This document shows positions 44,860-55,064 of a stretch of 64,000 nucleotides of DNA, one piece after another (within the stretch, counting starts at the first letter, position 1; every line of letters starts with the position of its first letter). A model generated the notes under the pieces. It saw only the letters and a program-made list of their open reading frames with translations. It had not been told where the DNA came from and made no database searches. The position numbers were made by a program, and so were the translations under genes. The DNA is from Phialophora verrucosa. Taxonomy: Eukaryota; Ascomycota; Eurotiomycetes; Chaetothyriales; Herpotrichiellaceae. Location: assembly GCA_002099365.1 (NCBI GenBank), contig MSED01000015.1, positions 2,852,001 to 2,916,000 of the forward strand, read 5' to 3'.

Positions 44860-47800
44860 TCACAACCCCGCTTCCTTCATGCTTCTTTCAATGCCTTTCT
44901 TGCGCTGCATATCGACAACGAGCATGTCTCGCTCCTTGAGCAGTGTCTCCAGGGTGTCCACAACTTTGTAAAAACTGCTGGCTGCTCCCTTTTCTTGCGT
45001 GAATTTCATGAGGCTCAAATTTGCCTTTCGGCCATGTTCAAGAACGGAATACAGAAAAGCGTGAAAGTGGACCGGTTTCAGTTTGAGGTCTGTCCTTATG
45101 TTAGCTTCAGTTGCGGTAAGACTCGGACGGGGCAACTTACAGTTTGATGCATCAACACGTCCACGTACAACATCAGTGCCGCTTCGTCGCTCAGACACCA
45201 CGTCTCTCAAGCCAAACTTCCGCCATTCCTTCAGTATTTTGATGAGCTCTTTCTTTGCCTTGGCTTTACTGATGACAAGACAGATCACGCGCGTCGCGGG
45301 TTTGATATGGAAGAACTTGGCAAACCAGTTCTGATTGACCTCAATCGGGCCGAAGGCAGCCGCAGCCGCAGCTGCATCAACGCTCGTCGCCGGAGGATAG
45401 GTTGTTCGAATGGCCACCTTTGTCTCGACACCGGCGTCATGGTTTGATTCTGTCCCCTCGGACAGGTCTCGCACAATGCGATGGTCCCCTGTTGTTGCTA
45501 GATCGCCGTCGTTGGATCGCGATGGTTTGGCAAACATCTTCTGGAACCATTTCCTCTTCTTCTCCATATGCAATTCAATGTCCTTTGGCAACGGTTCACC
45601 GACCTTCACCGTTGAAAGCGTTGAAGAGTTGCCGGATTCACTCGCTTGGACAACTTGAGATGCGTTTGAAAGAGCGTCTTGCGAAACATCCTCTGAAGAC
45701 TTGTTCGACTCTGGCGCATCCTGCGTCCCAGAACCGCGCTTTCCAAGCCAGGACCATTTCCGCGCGCCGTTGGCTGAAAAGTTCTTCTTCTTCGGCGAGC
45801 TTGGATTCTCATCAATCGTGTCGAGCTCTCGTTTGGCGTACAGACGTGGATCATAGCCGTCACGCTCATATGCCTCTAGTGGACCGCCTCTCAGCGAATT
45901 GATCGGAGCAACCTTGTTCTTCTTGACTCTCAATGGTTCCGCTTGAGGGAAAGGCGACGTCGGATCAGGGGTAACAAGACGTATGGTAGCATCCTGCTTG
46001 GAGCCAGGTGCCTTGAAGTTGACAGGGTCCGATGCCGCTCGGGAGATGTCGTCACGATTTCGTCTGAGATCTTCCATGGTATCTGCAGGAGTCATGCGCG
46101 AATTATATCTAGCGTTGTGAGTTGGGTCAGATGCTGCTCGCTTATCGCAACTTCTCATTTTCTCCACCTCAGCATCGATGCGTTTGTCGAGAGCAGCCAA
46201 CATCTCAACGAGGACGGATGGATCAGCATCACCCCAGGTTTCAATAATCTTCTGTCGTCGTTCAGTAAGTTCTTGAAGCACTGGAGTTGCAGGAAGTGGT
46301 CTGTTGCGGATGCTTTCCGGTACTTTATAATCATGTGCCGCCATTGAAGTTGCCGATGAGTCCATAGGAGCAGCTGGGCTGGCTTCGCTAACAGTAGATA
46401 CCGATGATCGATTGAACGCCTCTTCACAGATCTTGCCGAGCTCTGCACTGACTTTCCGTGTCTCGTCTCGGAAATAGTAGCTGGCAACGCGCTGCTTCTT
46501 CATATCGATGTCCGAACTGGACTTACGTGCACGGGACGCTGGTGCTGGAGTGGACAGACTAGGGTTGCTCTGGGATTCGGATCTTCCATTCGTGGTACTT
46601 CTAGTGGTCGGACGATCAAACTGGCGACTCTCTGAGTGCAAAGGTCGAGCTTGACGGTCGGCAGGGCCAGAAGAGTTCTGCCGACGATGTTGAAAGCTAA
46701 CTTGGCGCTTGTAGCTGACCGACTTTCTGATGCCTGGTACGCGTCTCGTGCTCGATGACAAAGAGCTCTTCGAGGTTGCCGTTGAATATGAGGCACGCTT
46801 CTTTTGAATGAGTTTCTCGAGTTCTTCCGAAGTAAAAGTGGGCAGTGCAGGGACTTCAGGTCGCGATCTATCCACCGCCCTGTATCTAACGCTACCCGCA
46901 GAGCTCACAGAACGGCCTCCAGGAGTGGTTGGACGATGGCGAAAAACGACTGTAGGAGGCTCTGGGGCATCTCGGTCGATGGGAGTCCTGGAGGCGCGAT
47001 ATGGATCGTAACTGCTTTGTGTAGCTTTGCTTGCTGCGGTGGCAGAGTTCTTGTAATACCCGTCTCTCTTGTTATTGTCATCGCTGACAATGGAGAACTG
47101 AGAGGCTCGGCGATTGTGGCCACGCTTGGGCTTTGGTGGTGGTTTGCTGACGTGGTGATAGTCACTTGCAGAGTGGTGAAGCGGATCACCTGGATAGTTC
47201 TCAAGCTGGTCATCTCGGAATTTGATCAGCGCCCAGTAGAAGAGCTTCTCATGATTCGGTTCCTCGCTCATCAGTCTTCGAACCAACTCTTCCGGCTTCT
47301 CCCCATGCCACAGGGTTGACAGATTCCTCAGAATATCGCCGTCGATCTCTGAACGCTTCGTGACGCGTTTGGCACGGGCCTCGACGCTCAAGGGGGGAGC
47401 AGCACCAATGAGTGGCGCCGGGGCGGCTAGGCTGGCATGGTACTTTTCGTATTTCGTAAGAAGTGGATGCGCCCAGATCTTTTCCATCGTAATTCTTCTT
47501 TCCGGCCGCTTCTGGAGAATACGCTGGATCAGATCCTGGGCCTCCAGGCTCAGATTCTGTGGGAGGTGGTAAGCCCCTTGCTTGACCAGTCGGAGAGTAT
47601 TGGGCAAAGTGCCACCGTCGAAGGGCAAGAACCCGTTGAGCATAGCAAACAAGATGATTCCTGTGCTCCAAATATCGGCCAAGTCTCCACGGTATTGATT
47701 GCCCTGGATGATCTCCGGAGCGGCGTAGTGGGGACTGCCACATGAAGTGTTCAACCACGTACCATCAGGCTGTAGGGCGGCCATCCCAAAGTCGGCTAGC

Positions 47801-48630
47801 TTGATGTTACGCTTTTCGTCCAAGAGGATGTTTTCGGGCTTCAGATCTCGATGGCAAATGTTGAAGCGGTGACAGTATGACAAGCCAGCAATAATTTGGC
47901 GAAACAGTCTAACAGCCTCTTCCTCCGGAAGCGCCCCATTACTGGAGACATAGTCGAACAGCTCGCCACCAGGAACATACTCGAGGACGAGGTACAGCTC
48001 GCCACGGTTCTCCCAGATGTCGTATAGATTGATGATATTTGGATGTTCGATGAGCTTCATGATGACCACTTCACGTTCAATACCGAAAGGCATGGTGCGA
48101 GGACCGGTTGCAATCATCGAGGCCGTATCTTCATGATCCATCCGGGCCATACTTGCACTCTGAACCAGCGCGGCCGACTTCTTCGAGACAATCTTGACTG
48201 CCGCGATCTGGTTGGTGTCCCGATGTTTCGCCAAACGAACACGGCCAGTGGCTCCCTTGCCCAGAGTTTTACCCAATTGCCATGGCCCAACATGAGTCTT
48301 TCTCTTAGCCTTGGTTCCGGAGGCTGTGGATGTGGTAGAAATTTGAGAGTCTCTCTTGCTTTCAGTGGCAAGTTCGTCGGCAACAGTGGATAGTCTCTTG
48401 TTGTCAATTGGGTTGCCGGCAGCTTTTTCACGAACCGAGAGGTTGCCTTCGGGTTTGAGGGACTCGTGGTGTGGTAGACGCGGTGATGAGCTTGTAGGGT
48501 TCCGAGCGCGTCGACGGGGCGAGGTAGGTGCAGCTGGTGCTCTGGGTTGGATTTCACCCAAGACATTCCTCTTGGTGTGCATAGTAGATGAGCCCATCGG
48601 ACGCTCAGAGTTCTTCTGAGACGATGACAT
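44860..48630 (-). CDS. Gin4/Hsl1 (Nim1-related) cell-cycle/septin kinase
   Basis: Large Ser/Thr kinase of the fungal Gin4/Hsl1/Cdr2 group, which acts at septin rings and in the morphogenesis checkpoint upstream of Wee1. ATG 48630 is used. The kinase domain spans about 117-391: GKGATGRVRLAKH (P-loop), Lys146 in AAVKIV, an inserted loop typical of the group, ICHRDLKPENILLDE (Asp262), LADFGMAAL (DFG 280-282) and SPHYAAPEIIQG. A long low-complexity middle follows. The C-terminus (NQNWFAKFFHIKPATRVICL onward) is KA1-like and would bind acidic phospholipids. I propose a 51-nt intron at 45140-45090 (GTAAGT...GCTAAC...GACAG): removal joins DASN to YLKLKPVHFHAF in frame and deletes 17 residues (1239 versus 1256). 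It is in frame either way, so the retained form is also translatable. Confidence 0.93.
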   Translation of the reverse strand: MSSSQKNSERPMGSSTMHTKRNVLGEIQPRAPAAPTSPRRRARNPTSSSPRLPHHESLKPEGNLSVREKAAGNPIDNKRLSTVADELATESKRDSQISTTSTASGTKAKRKTHVGPWQLGKTLGKGATGRVRLAKHRDTNQIAAVKIVSKKSAALVQSASMARMDHEDTASMIATGPRTMPFGIEREVVIMKLIEHPNIINLYDIWENRGELYLVLEYVPGGELFDYVSSNGALPEEEAVRLFRQIIAGLSYCHRFNICHRDLKPENILLDEKRNIKLADFGMAALQPDGTWLNTSCGSPHYAAPEIIQGNQYRGDLADIWSTGIILFAMLNGFLPFDGGTLPNTLRLVKQGAYHLPQNLSLEAQDLIQRILQKRPERRITMEKIWAHPLLTKYEKYHASLAAPAPLIGAAPPLSVEARAKRVTKRSEIDGDILRNLSTLWHGEKPEELVRRLMSEEPNHEKLFYWALIKFRDDQLENYPGDPLHHSASDYHHVSKPPPKPKRGHNRRASQFSIVSDDNNKRDGYYKNSATAASKATQSSYDPYRASRTPIDRDAPEPPTVVFRHRPTTPGGRSVSSAGSVRYRAVDRSRPEVPALPTFTSEELEKLIQKKRASYSTATSKSSLSSSTRRVPGIRKSVSYKRQVSFQHRRQNSSGPADRQARPLHSESRQFDRPTTRSTTNGRSESQSNPSLSTPAPASRARKSSSDIDMKKQRVASYYFRDETRKVSAELGKICEEAFNRSSVSTVSEASPAAPMDSSATSMAAHDYKVPESIRNRPLPATPVLQELTERRQKIIETWGDADPSVLVEMLAALDKRIDAEVEKMRSCDKRAASDPTHNARYNSRMTPADTMEDLRRNRDDISRAASDPVNFKAPGSKQDATIRLVTPDPTSPFPQAEPLRVKKNKVAPINSLRGGPLEAYERDGYDPRLYAKRELDTIDENPSSPKKKNFSANGARKWSWLGKRGSGTQDAPESNKSSEDVSQDALSNASQVVQASESGNSSTLSTVKVGEPLPKDIELHMEKKRKWFQKMFAKPSRSNDGDLATTGDHRIVRDLSEGTESNHDAGVETKVAIRTTYPPATSVDAAAAAAAFGPIEVNQNWFAKFFHIKPATRVICLVISKAKAKKELIKILKEWRKFGLRDVVSERRSGTDVVRGRVDASNCKLPRPSLTATEANIRTDLKLKPVHFHAFLYSVLEHGRKANLSLMKFTQEKGAASSFYKVVDTLETLLKERDMLVVDMQRKKGIERSMKEAGL

Positions 48631-50095
48631 GTCGATCACTGTCGCGGACAGTATTAGGGGGCCGCCATCAAAGGTGTCTGGCGAGCAGGGTCAGTCTAAA
48701 GGCAGAGTTGCTGATGATGATGCACCTACATATCCAAAAACGTTGAGAAGCAGCCGTGACGGGGACAAAGACAGTCGCGGGAAAAGACAGAAGATGTCAA
48801 GGTCGACGAGCTGGTACTTGGTGAAGTTGTTTGTTGACTGTCAGAGAGGCTGAAGGAAATGTCGCGTCGTTGCAACAGCGCGGTTTAGCAGCAACCTGAA
48901 CACAACACCACAGTGTAGAGTCGTCACCCGATCTTCACTTCTCGTCGAACCTCGCAACACAATTTTTTTCAACTTCTGGTTACCAGAATGCGCGATATGT
49001 TTGTTTTGGCCAGCGCCTTATGATTGATATTACCAGGTTTGACATATGATTGGATCAAGCTGAGGAATGCAGACGCACTGGGCACATTGGCGCATTGGGA
49101 TGTTCGAGGTAAGTCCAAAAAGAGACCCAAGAGCCAAAAGGAGGAGAGCGTGCATCCAAAAAGAACGACTTAAACAGCCCAAAGGGATCTTGACCACCTC
49201 GTCTCTACTCGTAGAGGACGGTTCCGCGAGCTCAAGACGTTGAGGCAAGAGAAGGGCCGGTCGCCACAACGCAGTCGGGTCCTCATTCCATCGATCGCAG
49301 CTACCGATGTCGCTCTGCTCATTGCTTAGATTCGACAGTGCGATCGACATTCTTTTCATCCATGGCATCAAGGACGACCCAGGCCCGCAACAAGAGGAGC
49401 GTGCAATATTGTGAATGGAAGCCACTGCGCATGTCGTCTAGTCGCTGCCTACCTCAATCAAACCTGACTTCTCCCACTCGAACAGTTCGCGGATACGACA
49501 AACCACCAGATGCGGTAGCAGCATTTGACTCCGAGCGTTGATGCTCTGGAGATTCTGAAGGGACGACGATTAAGAGATGACTATCGACGGAAGATACGCT
49601 GTGGACACGTTGAAAGCTCACTGGAGCAATCTATTTGTGCATCGGAACGGAACTGATTGCTCGGCCGATAAGAGCTCCCCTCCCCTCCCCCGGCGCCAGG
49701 CATGTACCCAGTAAGCGGAGACACACTGCCAACGTCACCTCTGTTTCAGTTTGCGTGCGTGGACAGCTTGGGATGCTGTTGCGAGCTTTAGCTGACCTTG
49801 GCCTAGTCAGGCCCCTCAGCCAGTCATTCTGGTGGCCATCTCCCCCGCGGGCTGCATCATGCGTGTCCGCATCCATCTCACACCATCACCGAGCAACCTT
49901 ACGCATGCTCCCAACTAGCGACGCATCACCATTTGCTTCCTGCATGTCATAGACTTTGGGAATCCGAAGATACGAATGTACCTCCTTTTCGCTTCTGCCT
50001 GTTGACTAGTTCGGCCTCAGATTCTTCTCCCTCTTCTCATATACTCGTAATCCACTCCAGTCGTTATCCTCGTCACTTCCTCCGAGCAAGCTATC
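48631..50095. other. Divergent intergenic region, no gene seen
   Basis: About 1.5 kb between the kinase (-) and fasciclin (+) genes. A 131-codon minus frame (49425-49030) has no family match and is left out. Confidence 0.45.
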
Positions 50096-51559
50096 ATGAG
50101 AGTCCTCTCCGTCCTCTCGGCGGCAGCTGTTGCCACTGCCTGGGTAATCCCAGATCAAGCCACTCTCGAGTCGTTGGCGGTTGTAGACCAAGAGACAGAA
50201 CAACCTGCAGAGCACCCGTTCTGGGACAAGGCACGTAAGGCCGAGACCTTTTGGGAGGATCTTGAAGAGGAGTTTACACAAGCTGCAGACTGTGCCAAAC
50301 ACAGATTCGCAGAGGTTGCTGATTCGCTCTACGATTCAGCAGTCAGATATGGCGAGGATTTCAAGGAAGCCTTTGCGGGCGAGGCCTGGCTGGACACAGC
50401 AGATTATGATACCGATCTATTTGAGGAGCCTCCCCATCACGGTCCTCCTCACCATGGCCCGCCAGGAAAAGGCCCTGGCAAGGGTCCTCGTCGCCCACAC
50501 CATCCCCATCACCCTCCCAACCAGACCATCTGGGAGTTGATCTCTAAGAGCAAATATACCACAAAACTTGCTGCAGCAATTGGTGACTTCCCGGACCTCG
50601 TCGAGAAACTCAATGGCACCAAGGCAAACTACACCCTCTTCGCGCCCACCGACCGCGCATTCGAGAAGATCCCGGAGCACGCTCCAAAGCCACCCAAGGA
50701 GTTTTTGGAGAAGATCTTGACATACCACTTCTCACCTGAGTTCTACCCGGCTCGCCGTATCCTTCTCAGCAGAACAATCCCAACTGCCCTCGAGGCCAAG
50801 TTCATCGGCAAAGTCCCGCAACGTCTCTCGACTCAAGTTGGATTGAGAGGACTGACGGTCAACTTCTATTCTCGCATTGTGGCAATCAACATCTTTGCCA
50901 CGAATGGTGTTATTCACGGCATTGACAGTATCCTCCTCCCTCCACCGAAAGTGGTTGACATCATATCTGCCCTCCCTGGCGAGTTCAGCACCCTTGGCCT
51001 GGCGTTGGAGAAGACTGGATTGTACCCTGCATTCAACGACACCTCAAGCCACAGTGGAGGCACTCTGTTTGCACCGTCCAACTTTGCTTTCAAGCGTCTC
51101 GGCCCCCGGATCAATGCCTTCCTTTTCAGCAGATTCGGCCTCAAGTACCTCAAAGCCCTGATCTTGTACCATGCTGGCGACAACATCACATTGTACTCCG
51201 ATGCTATCTACAAAGCCGACTCTGAGGCTGATTCCGCCCCGCCCCACAAGGTGCCCAAAGGATTTATTCATGTTGACTTGCCAACCGGCCTTGAGGGGAA
51301 GAGTTTGAGCATCGACATTGCTCGCTACGGCCGCTTGATCACCATCAAGATCAACGGCTTCACCCGTGTTGCCGTTGCCGATGGCATTGCTGCTGACGGC
51401 GTTTTGCACGTCGTGCCGAACGTCTTAATTCCACCTAAGACGCCTGGCGGCCCGGGCGTCGCTGACGACGACATGGAACTCGAGGACTTCAAGGCCAGGT
51501 TGGCACCGTTCGTGGAGGCCGAGGAAGACAATGTGATCGTGGATAACTTCGAGCTATAA
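50096..51559 (+). CDS. Secreted protein with two fasciclin (FAS1) domains
   Basis: Single-exon gene, 487 residues. MRVLSVLSAAAVATAWVIP is a signal peptide. Residues 20-105 are acidic. A striking His/Pro/Gly-rich linker follows (about 106-141; units PPHHG, GPGKGP and PHHPHHPP). FAS1 domain 1 (about 142-280) shows H1 NYTLFAPTDRAFEKIPEH and H2 NGVIHGIDSILLPP. FAS1 domain 2 (about 284-455) shows GGTLFAPSNFAFKRLG and GVLHVVPNVLIPP. Such proteins mediate adhesion or wall association in fungi. No GPI-anchor-like hydrophobic tail is present (it ends NVIVDNFEL), so it should be released or held by the wall through the linker. The His-rich linker could bind metal ions. Confidence 0.9.
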   Translation: MRVLSVLSAAAVATAWVIPDQATLESLAVVDQETEQPAEHPFWDKARKAETFWEDLEEEFTQAADCAKHRFAEVADSLYDSAVRYGEDFKEAFAGEAWLDTADYDTDLFEEPPHHGPPHHGPPGKGPGKGPRRPHHPHHPPNQTIWELISKSKYTTKLAAAIGDFPDLVEKLNGTKANYTLFAPTDRAFEKIPEHAPKPPKEFLEKILTYHFSPEFYPARRILLSRTIPTALEAKFIGKVPQRLSTQVGLRGLTVNFYSRIVAINIFATNGVIHGIDSILLPPPKVVDIISALPGEFSTLGLALEKTGLYPAFNDTSSHSGGTLFAPSNFAFKRLGPRINAFLFSRFGLKYLKALILYHAGDNITLYSDAIYKADSEADSAPPHKVPKGFIHVDLPTGLEGKSLSIDIARYGRLITIKINGFTRVAVADGIAADGVLHVVPNVLIPPKTPGGPGVADDDMELEDFKARLAPFVEAEEDNVIVDNFEL

Positions 51560-52166
51560 TGGCTGCTGCCTGACGGCACGAGGGAGTCCGCTATAAGCGT
51601 ATATAGCAAGTGCACATCCAACGAATGACGATGTGGACGGCGGAGTGGTTCGAGAGACCAATGCTCCCAGTGACCTACTGAGTAGCATGAATACAATATG
51701 GAGTTTTGGATCACCGAGTTCATCCCGGATAGTCTCGTGTGTTATCAAGCCAGTACAATTTGCGTATGATTTCACTGAACATAATGTTCCCACCGATGCT
51801 ACCTTGACCGGGCCCAGGTATATACGTCGGTCAATCATACGCCCCGAACAGCAACTTTTCAGATAAAGGAATCGGAAATCAAGCCTTCGGAGAGGAAAGA
51901 TTAGAACAACCTTTTCAGTCTCTCTGGGAGATCAAGACCATCACTGCATTCATCGGTCGAGTCAGCTACACTTTACGTACCTCGGTCTAACTTCCCTACA
52001 AACAAAGTATGCACAAGCTGCCCAGCCAGCATTTTGCGAATCTGAAATTCATTGTCCGACCCCAGAGCAGAACATCAAGCGGTCATACGCCTCATAATAC
52101 TTCTCCCTCGATCGGCCCCCCTCGCCACACATACACGCTCTATCTCTATCACATTCACTATGGGAA
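51560..52166. other. Convergent intergenic region, no gene seen
   Basis: About 600 bp between the fasciclin gene (+) and EMC1 (-). Nothing is supported. Confidence 0.5.
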
Positions 52167-55064
52167 TCACGCTTTCCACCGTCCCTCGATAGCCTTTCTT
52201 CTGACCAACGGCCTCAGCGCCATGACTCCCGCACCCAAGGCCAACACAGTGAGGACCAACTGGCCCTTGTTGAATCCCTTGCCTAGCACGTCGAACGCCA
52301 TTGATGGCGTTATCGTCGTGCCGAATACATCGTGGCCGTACGCGAACACCACGCTCGTGGACTCCAAAAGACTGGGGCTCGAGAGCACGGATTCTAGGCC
52401 AAGCACCTCGCGCGCGTGGGTCAGGTACCACTGAGGATTCAGGTCCAGCACGGGACTGTACCGGAGTAGGCCCTCCTCTCGCTCTGTGGCGTTTGCGTCG
52501 CGGTCGACGGGACGGCGAGGGTCGAGGAGCTCGCGCGGGATCCCGACTATGGCGTTCGAGTTGGGGAGTGTGGCGAGGAGTTGGCGGGAGGTTATACCTT
52601 GTGCGGTTTGGGAGACTGCGAGATGGGAGATCGGTTCGGCTACGGTGAAGGATTGGGAGATTACATGCGGACGCGCTGCAGCGGCGTCGGGTGCGAAAGC
52701 TGAGTAATTGGTCGGGAGGCTGGAAAGGAGGCCGCGGTCATTGGGAGCGGAGGACTCATAGAGTTCGGAGATTACAAGCTGGTTTGATATGCCGGATGTC
52801 GTGGGGTCGAACGACGTGAAGGTGTAGGCGAGCCAGTTTTCCGAGAGAACAGCGGGGGTAAGGTTGCTAGAGAGGATGCCGTTGTGGGTGGCAGTGTGCA
52901 GGACAGAACCGGTGACGGCGTCCACGAGGTAAATCGTCATTGAGCCGGAGTCGGACGTTGCCAGTAGAAGCGCGATGTTAGGGTCGAGATATTTGTAGAG
53001 CACAGATCTGTCTCCTAGAACGCGGCCGATGGAGGCGACAGGATCATGTGCGGGACGTGAAATGGCACTGACGATCTTGAAACCCGATTGAGGCTGAAGA
53101 ATCCATGTCTTTTCGACATTTTGACCGATAGTCCAGCCAATTGCTTTTCCCTCTGGGCTCAAGGTGACAACCACGTTTCCTTCTACTGCAGTGTTAGGCG
53201 CGAAGTCTGTTGCGGGATGAGGTACGCCGTCCGCTCCGACCTTGATGATGGCCGGTGAAGGGCTACCGGGGATTTGAATGAGCTGGGCCACAGGAATAGA
53301 GCCTGACTGGTGTTCGATGAGAGCTCCAGTAGTCGAGTTGAGGACAATCAAAGAGCCGTCGGACAAATATATGGAAACTCTTCCACTGTCCACTCCAATG
53401 GATCTCATCTCGTTGTCTCCAGATATCTGGGCAGAAAGGTCTGCTTGCCACCGAAGGAGGCCTGGAACGGTAGCATCAACCGCGATCACTTCCTTCCGAC
53501 TGGTCCCTAGCACAATTACTTTGCTTCCCACAAGGCTCTGGCGAGCTGTGGTATCGGCGCCTGGCGATGATTGTAGGATAGAGTCTGGGATGCTTCGCAG
53601 ATATTCGGGCAAGCTGGCAAGATCGTGCAGATGTCGCTTGACGCGATGAACGTAGGCGGTCAACGGATTGATAGATGATTCGAGGTCGAGTTCTTCAGCC
53701 AACGCATCCGGAGCTCCATCCTCATCCCATGCAGCAATTTTGGCGTAGGCCAACATTTCAGGCCTGCTCCATTGTAGCTCGCCATTTCGGACTAGTGACC
53801 AGTCGCCACTAGAGGAGAACTCAGCAACTCGAACGGCGTAGCTTGACTTGCCCCTGCTGACAATCTCAACTGTGGCGTGCGGTTTGGAGCTGCCAGGGGA
53901 AGTCTTGAAGTTGGATTTCTTCCACCGTGCTAGTTGTCCGTGAGACTCGGATGAGATGAGTGAGACTTCCGTTTCTGTAGAGCGAGTGAAGAAGACTGTC
54001 TCTTCAATGTTCCCTGCAGCAAAGATGCTCTCCTCTGCTGTGGCGGGTAATGAGTATGCTTTAGTGATATCGGCCGATTTTGTGTTGATGTGATAAACTT
54101 CCGCCCACTGCCGCGTTTTGCCTTTGATATGAAGCAAGAAATGACTTGCCGCGGCTGCGTGGCATGGATGGATTACGGTGATATCCTCGATATCCTCGCC
54201 CTTACCATCCAATACCACTGTCGAAATCTTCGGGCTGTCGAGAAGACTGAATTTGAATGACTTGAATGACTTGTCGGTGGAGATCAAAAAGGGGAAATTA
54301 GAGCATGCGGCCGCTACATACTGGCCATCCGTGCCCAACGGCTCCGACTCGATAGGAGCAGTCGTCTGGCTGACTTCTTTCCCCGTGGCTCTATCAAGGG
54401 TGGTAATAGTCGCCTTGTTGCTGGTTAATAAGCCCTGGGATGTTGTGATGTAGTAAATGTGCTCGGCGGATACTGCAACTGAGGCAGGAGTCCCATGCGG
54501 CGTGCTCGAGTCGACATGCTGCCATCTTGCTCCGCTTCCGTCACCCGCGATGCGAACGATGGTGGTATGAGCGATAGGATCAATCGGCAAGGCCAATACC
54601 ACATAGTCCTGCGTGATCCCGCCCGTGACAGGTTCCGAGCCACTCACAGCCTGCAATCCTCCTATCCTTGTGCCTTCGGGAGCCGTGAAGTCCCAGACAA
54701 GTCTCCCATCCAAGCCATCCCAGCAGGCAACAGTTCTGTCATATCCGCTCACCAGTTGGCCATCTCTTTCTCCCGTAACCAGATACGAAGTGGAAGCATT
54801 ATTCACCGGCTTCCCGGCCAGCGGTTGGCGCCATAGTACTGATCCATCCTTCGGATTGATAGCGCCTAAGACGGCCTTGTCTGAGACAGTATATAGAAGA
54901 GAGGCGTTCGTGTTCGAGTGCGGTTTGTGGAAGAAAGTCGTAGGTGGCAGCGGGCTGCCCAGGAGAGCATGGTGGAAGTCTACGTGGAAGGCATCATCGG
55001 CGAAGATAGCCTTGACTGGAAGCAGCAGCGACGTCAAGATCGAAACGACTCCATGCCACCTCAT
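52167..55064 (-). CDS. EMC1: ER membrane protein complex subunit 1
   Basis: Largest luminal subunit of the EMC, the ER insertase for tail-anchored and multipass membrane proteins. Intronless, 965 residues from ATG 55064 (MRWHGVVSILTSLLLPVKAI, a signal peptide); upstream in-frame codons lack family resemblance. The N-terminal PQQ-like beta-propeller is evident: DDAFHVDFHHALLGSP, then NPKDGSVLWRQPLAG, and GLDGRLVWDFTAPEG. The DUF1620 region follows in the C-terminal third, including GKAIGWTIGQNVEKTWILQP, SRQLLATLPNSNAIVGIPRE and YSPVLDLNPQWYLTH. One membrane helix lies near the end (LVLTVLALGAGVMALRPLV) with a short basic cytosolic tail (RRKAIEGRWKA). The length is typical. A CACGTG sits about 90 bp upstream of the start (55155-55160). 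Confidence 0.93.
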   Translation of the reverse strand: MRWHGVVSILTSLLLPVKAIFADDAFHVDFHHALLGSPLPPTTFFHKPHSNTNASLLYTVSDKAVLGAINPKDGSVLWRQPLAGKPVNNASTSYLVTGERDGQLVSGYDRTVACWDGLDGRLVWDFTAPEGTRIGGLQAVSGSEPVTGGITQDYVVLALPIDPIAHTTIVRIAGDGSGARWQHVDSSTPHGTPASVAVSAEHIYYITTSQGLLTSNKATITTLDRATGKEVSQTTAPIESEPLGTDGQYVAAACSNFPFLISTDKSFKSFKFSLLDSPKISTVVLDGKGEDIEDITVIHPCHAAAASHFLLHIKGKTRQWAEVYHINTKSADITKAYSLPATAEESIFAAGNIEETVFFTRSTETEVSLISSESHGQLARWKKSNFKTSPGSSKPHATVEIVSRGKSSYAVRVAEFSSSGDWSLVRNGELQWSRPEMLAYAKIAAWDEDGAPDALAEELDLESSINPLTAYVHRVKRHLHDLASLPEYLRSIPDSILQSSPGADTTARQSLVGSKVIVLGTSRKEVIAVDATVPGLLRWQADLSAQISGDNEMRSIGVDSGRVSIYLSDGSLIVLNSTTGALIEHQSGSIPVAQLIQIPGSPSPAIIKVGADGVPHPATDFAPNTAVEGNVVVTLSPEGKAIGWTIGQNVEKTWILQPQSGFKIVSAISRPAHDPVASIGRVLGDRSVLYKYLDPNIALLLATSDSGSMTIYLVDAVTGSVLHTATHNGILSSNLTPAVLSENWLAYTFTSFDPTTSGISNQLVISELYESSAPNDRGLLSSLPTNYSAFAPDAAAARPHVISQSFTVAEPISHLAVSQTAQGITSRQLLATLPNSNAIVGIPRELLDPRRPVDRDANATEREEGLLRYSPVLDLNPQWYLTHAREVLGLESVLSSPSLLESTSVVFAYGHDVFGTTITPSMAFDVLGKGFNKGQLVLTVLALGAGVMALRPLVRRKAIEGRWKA

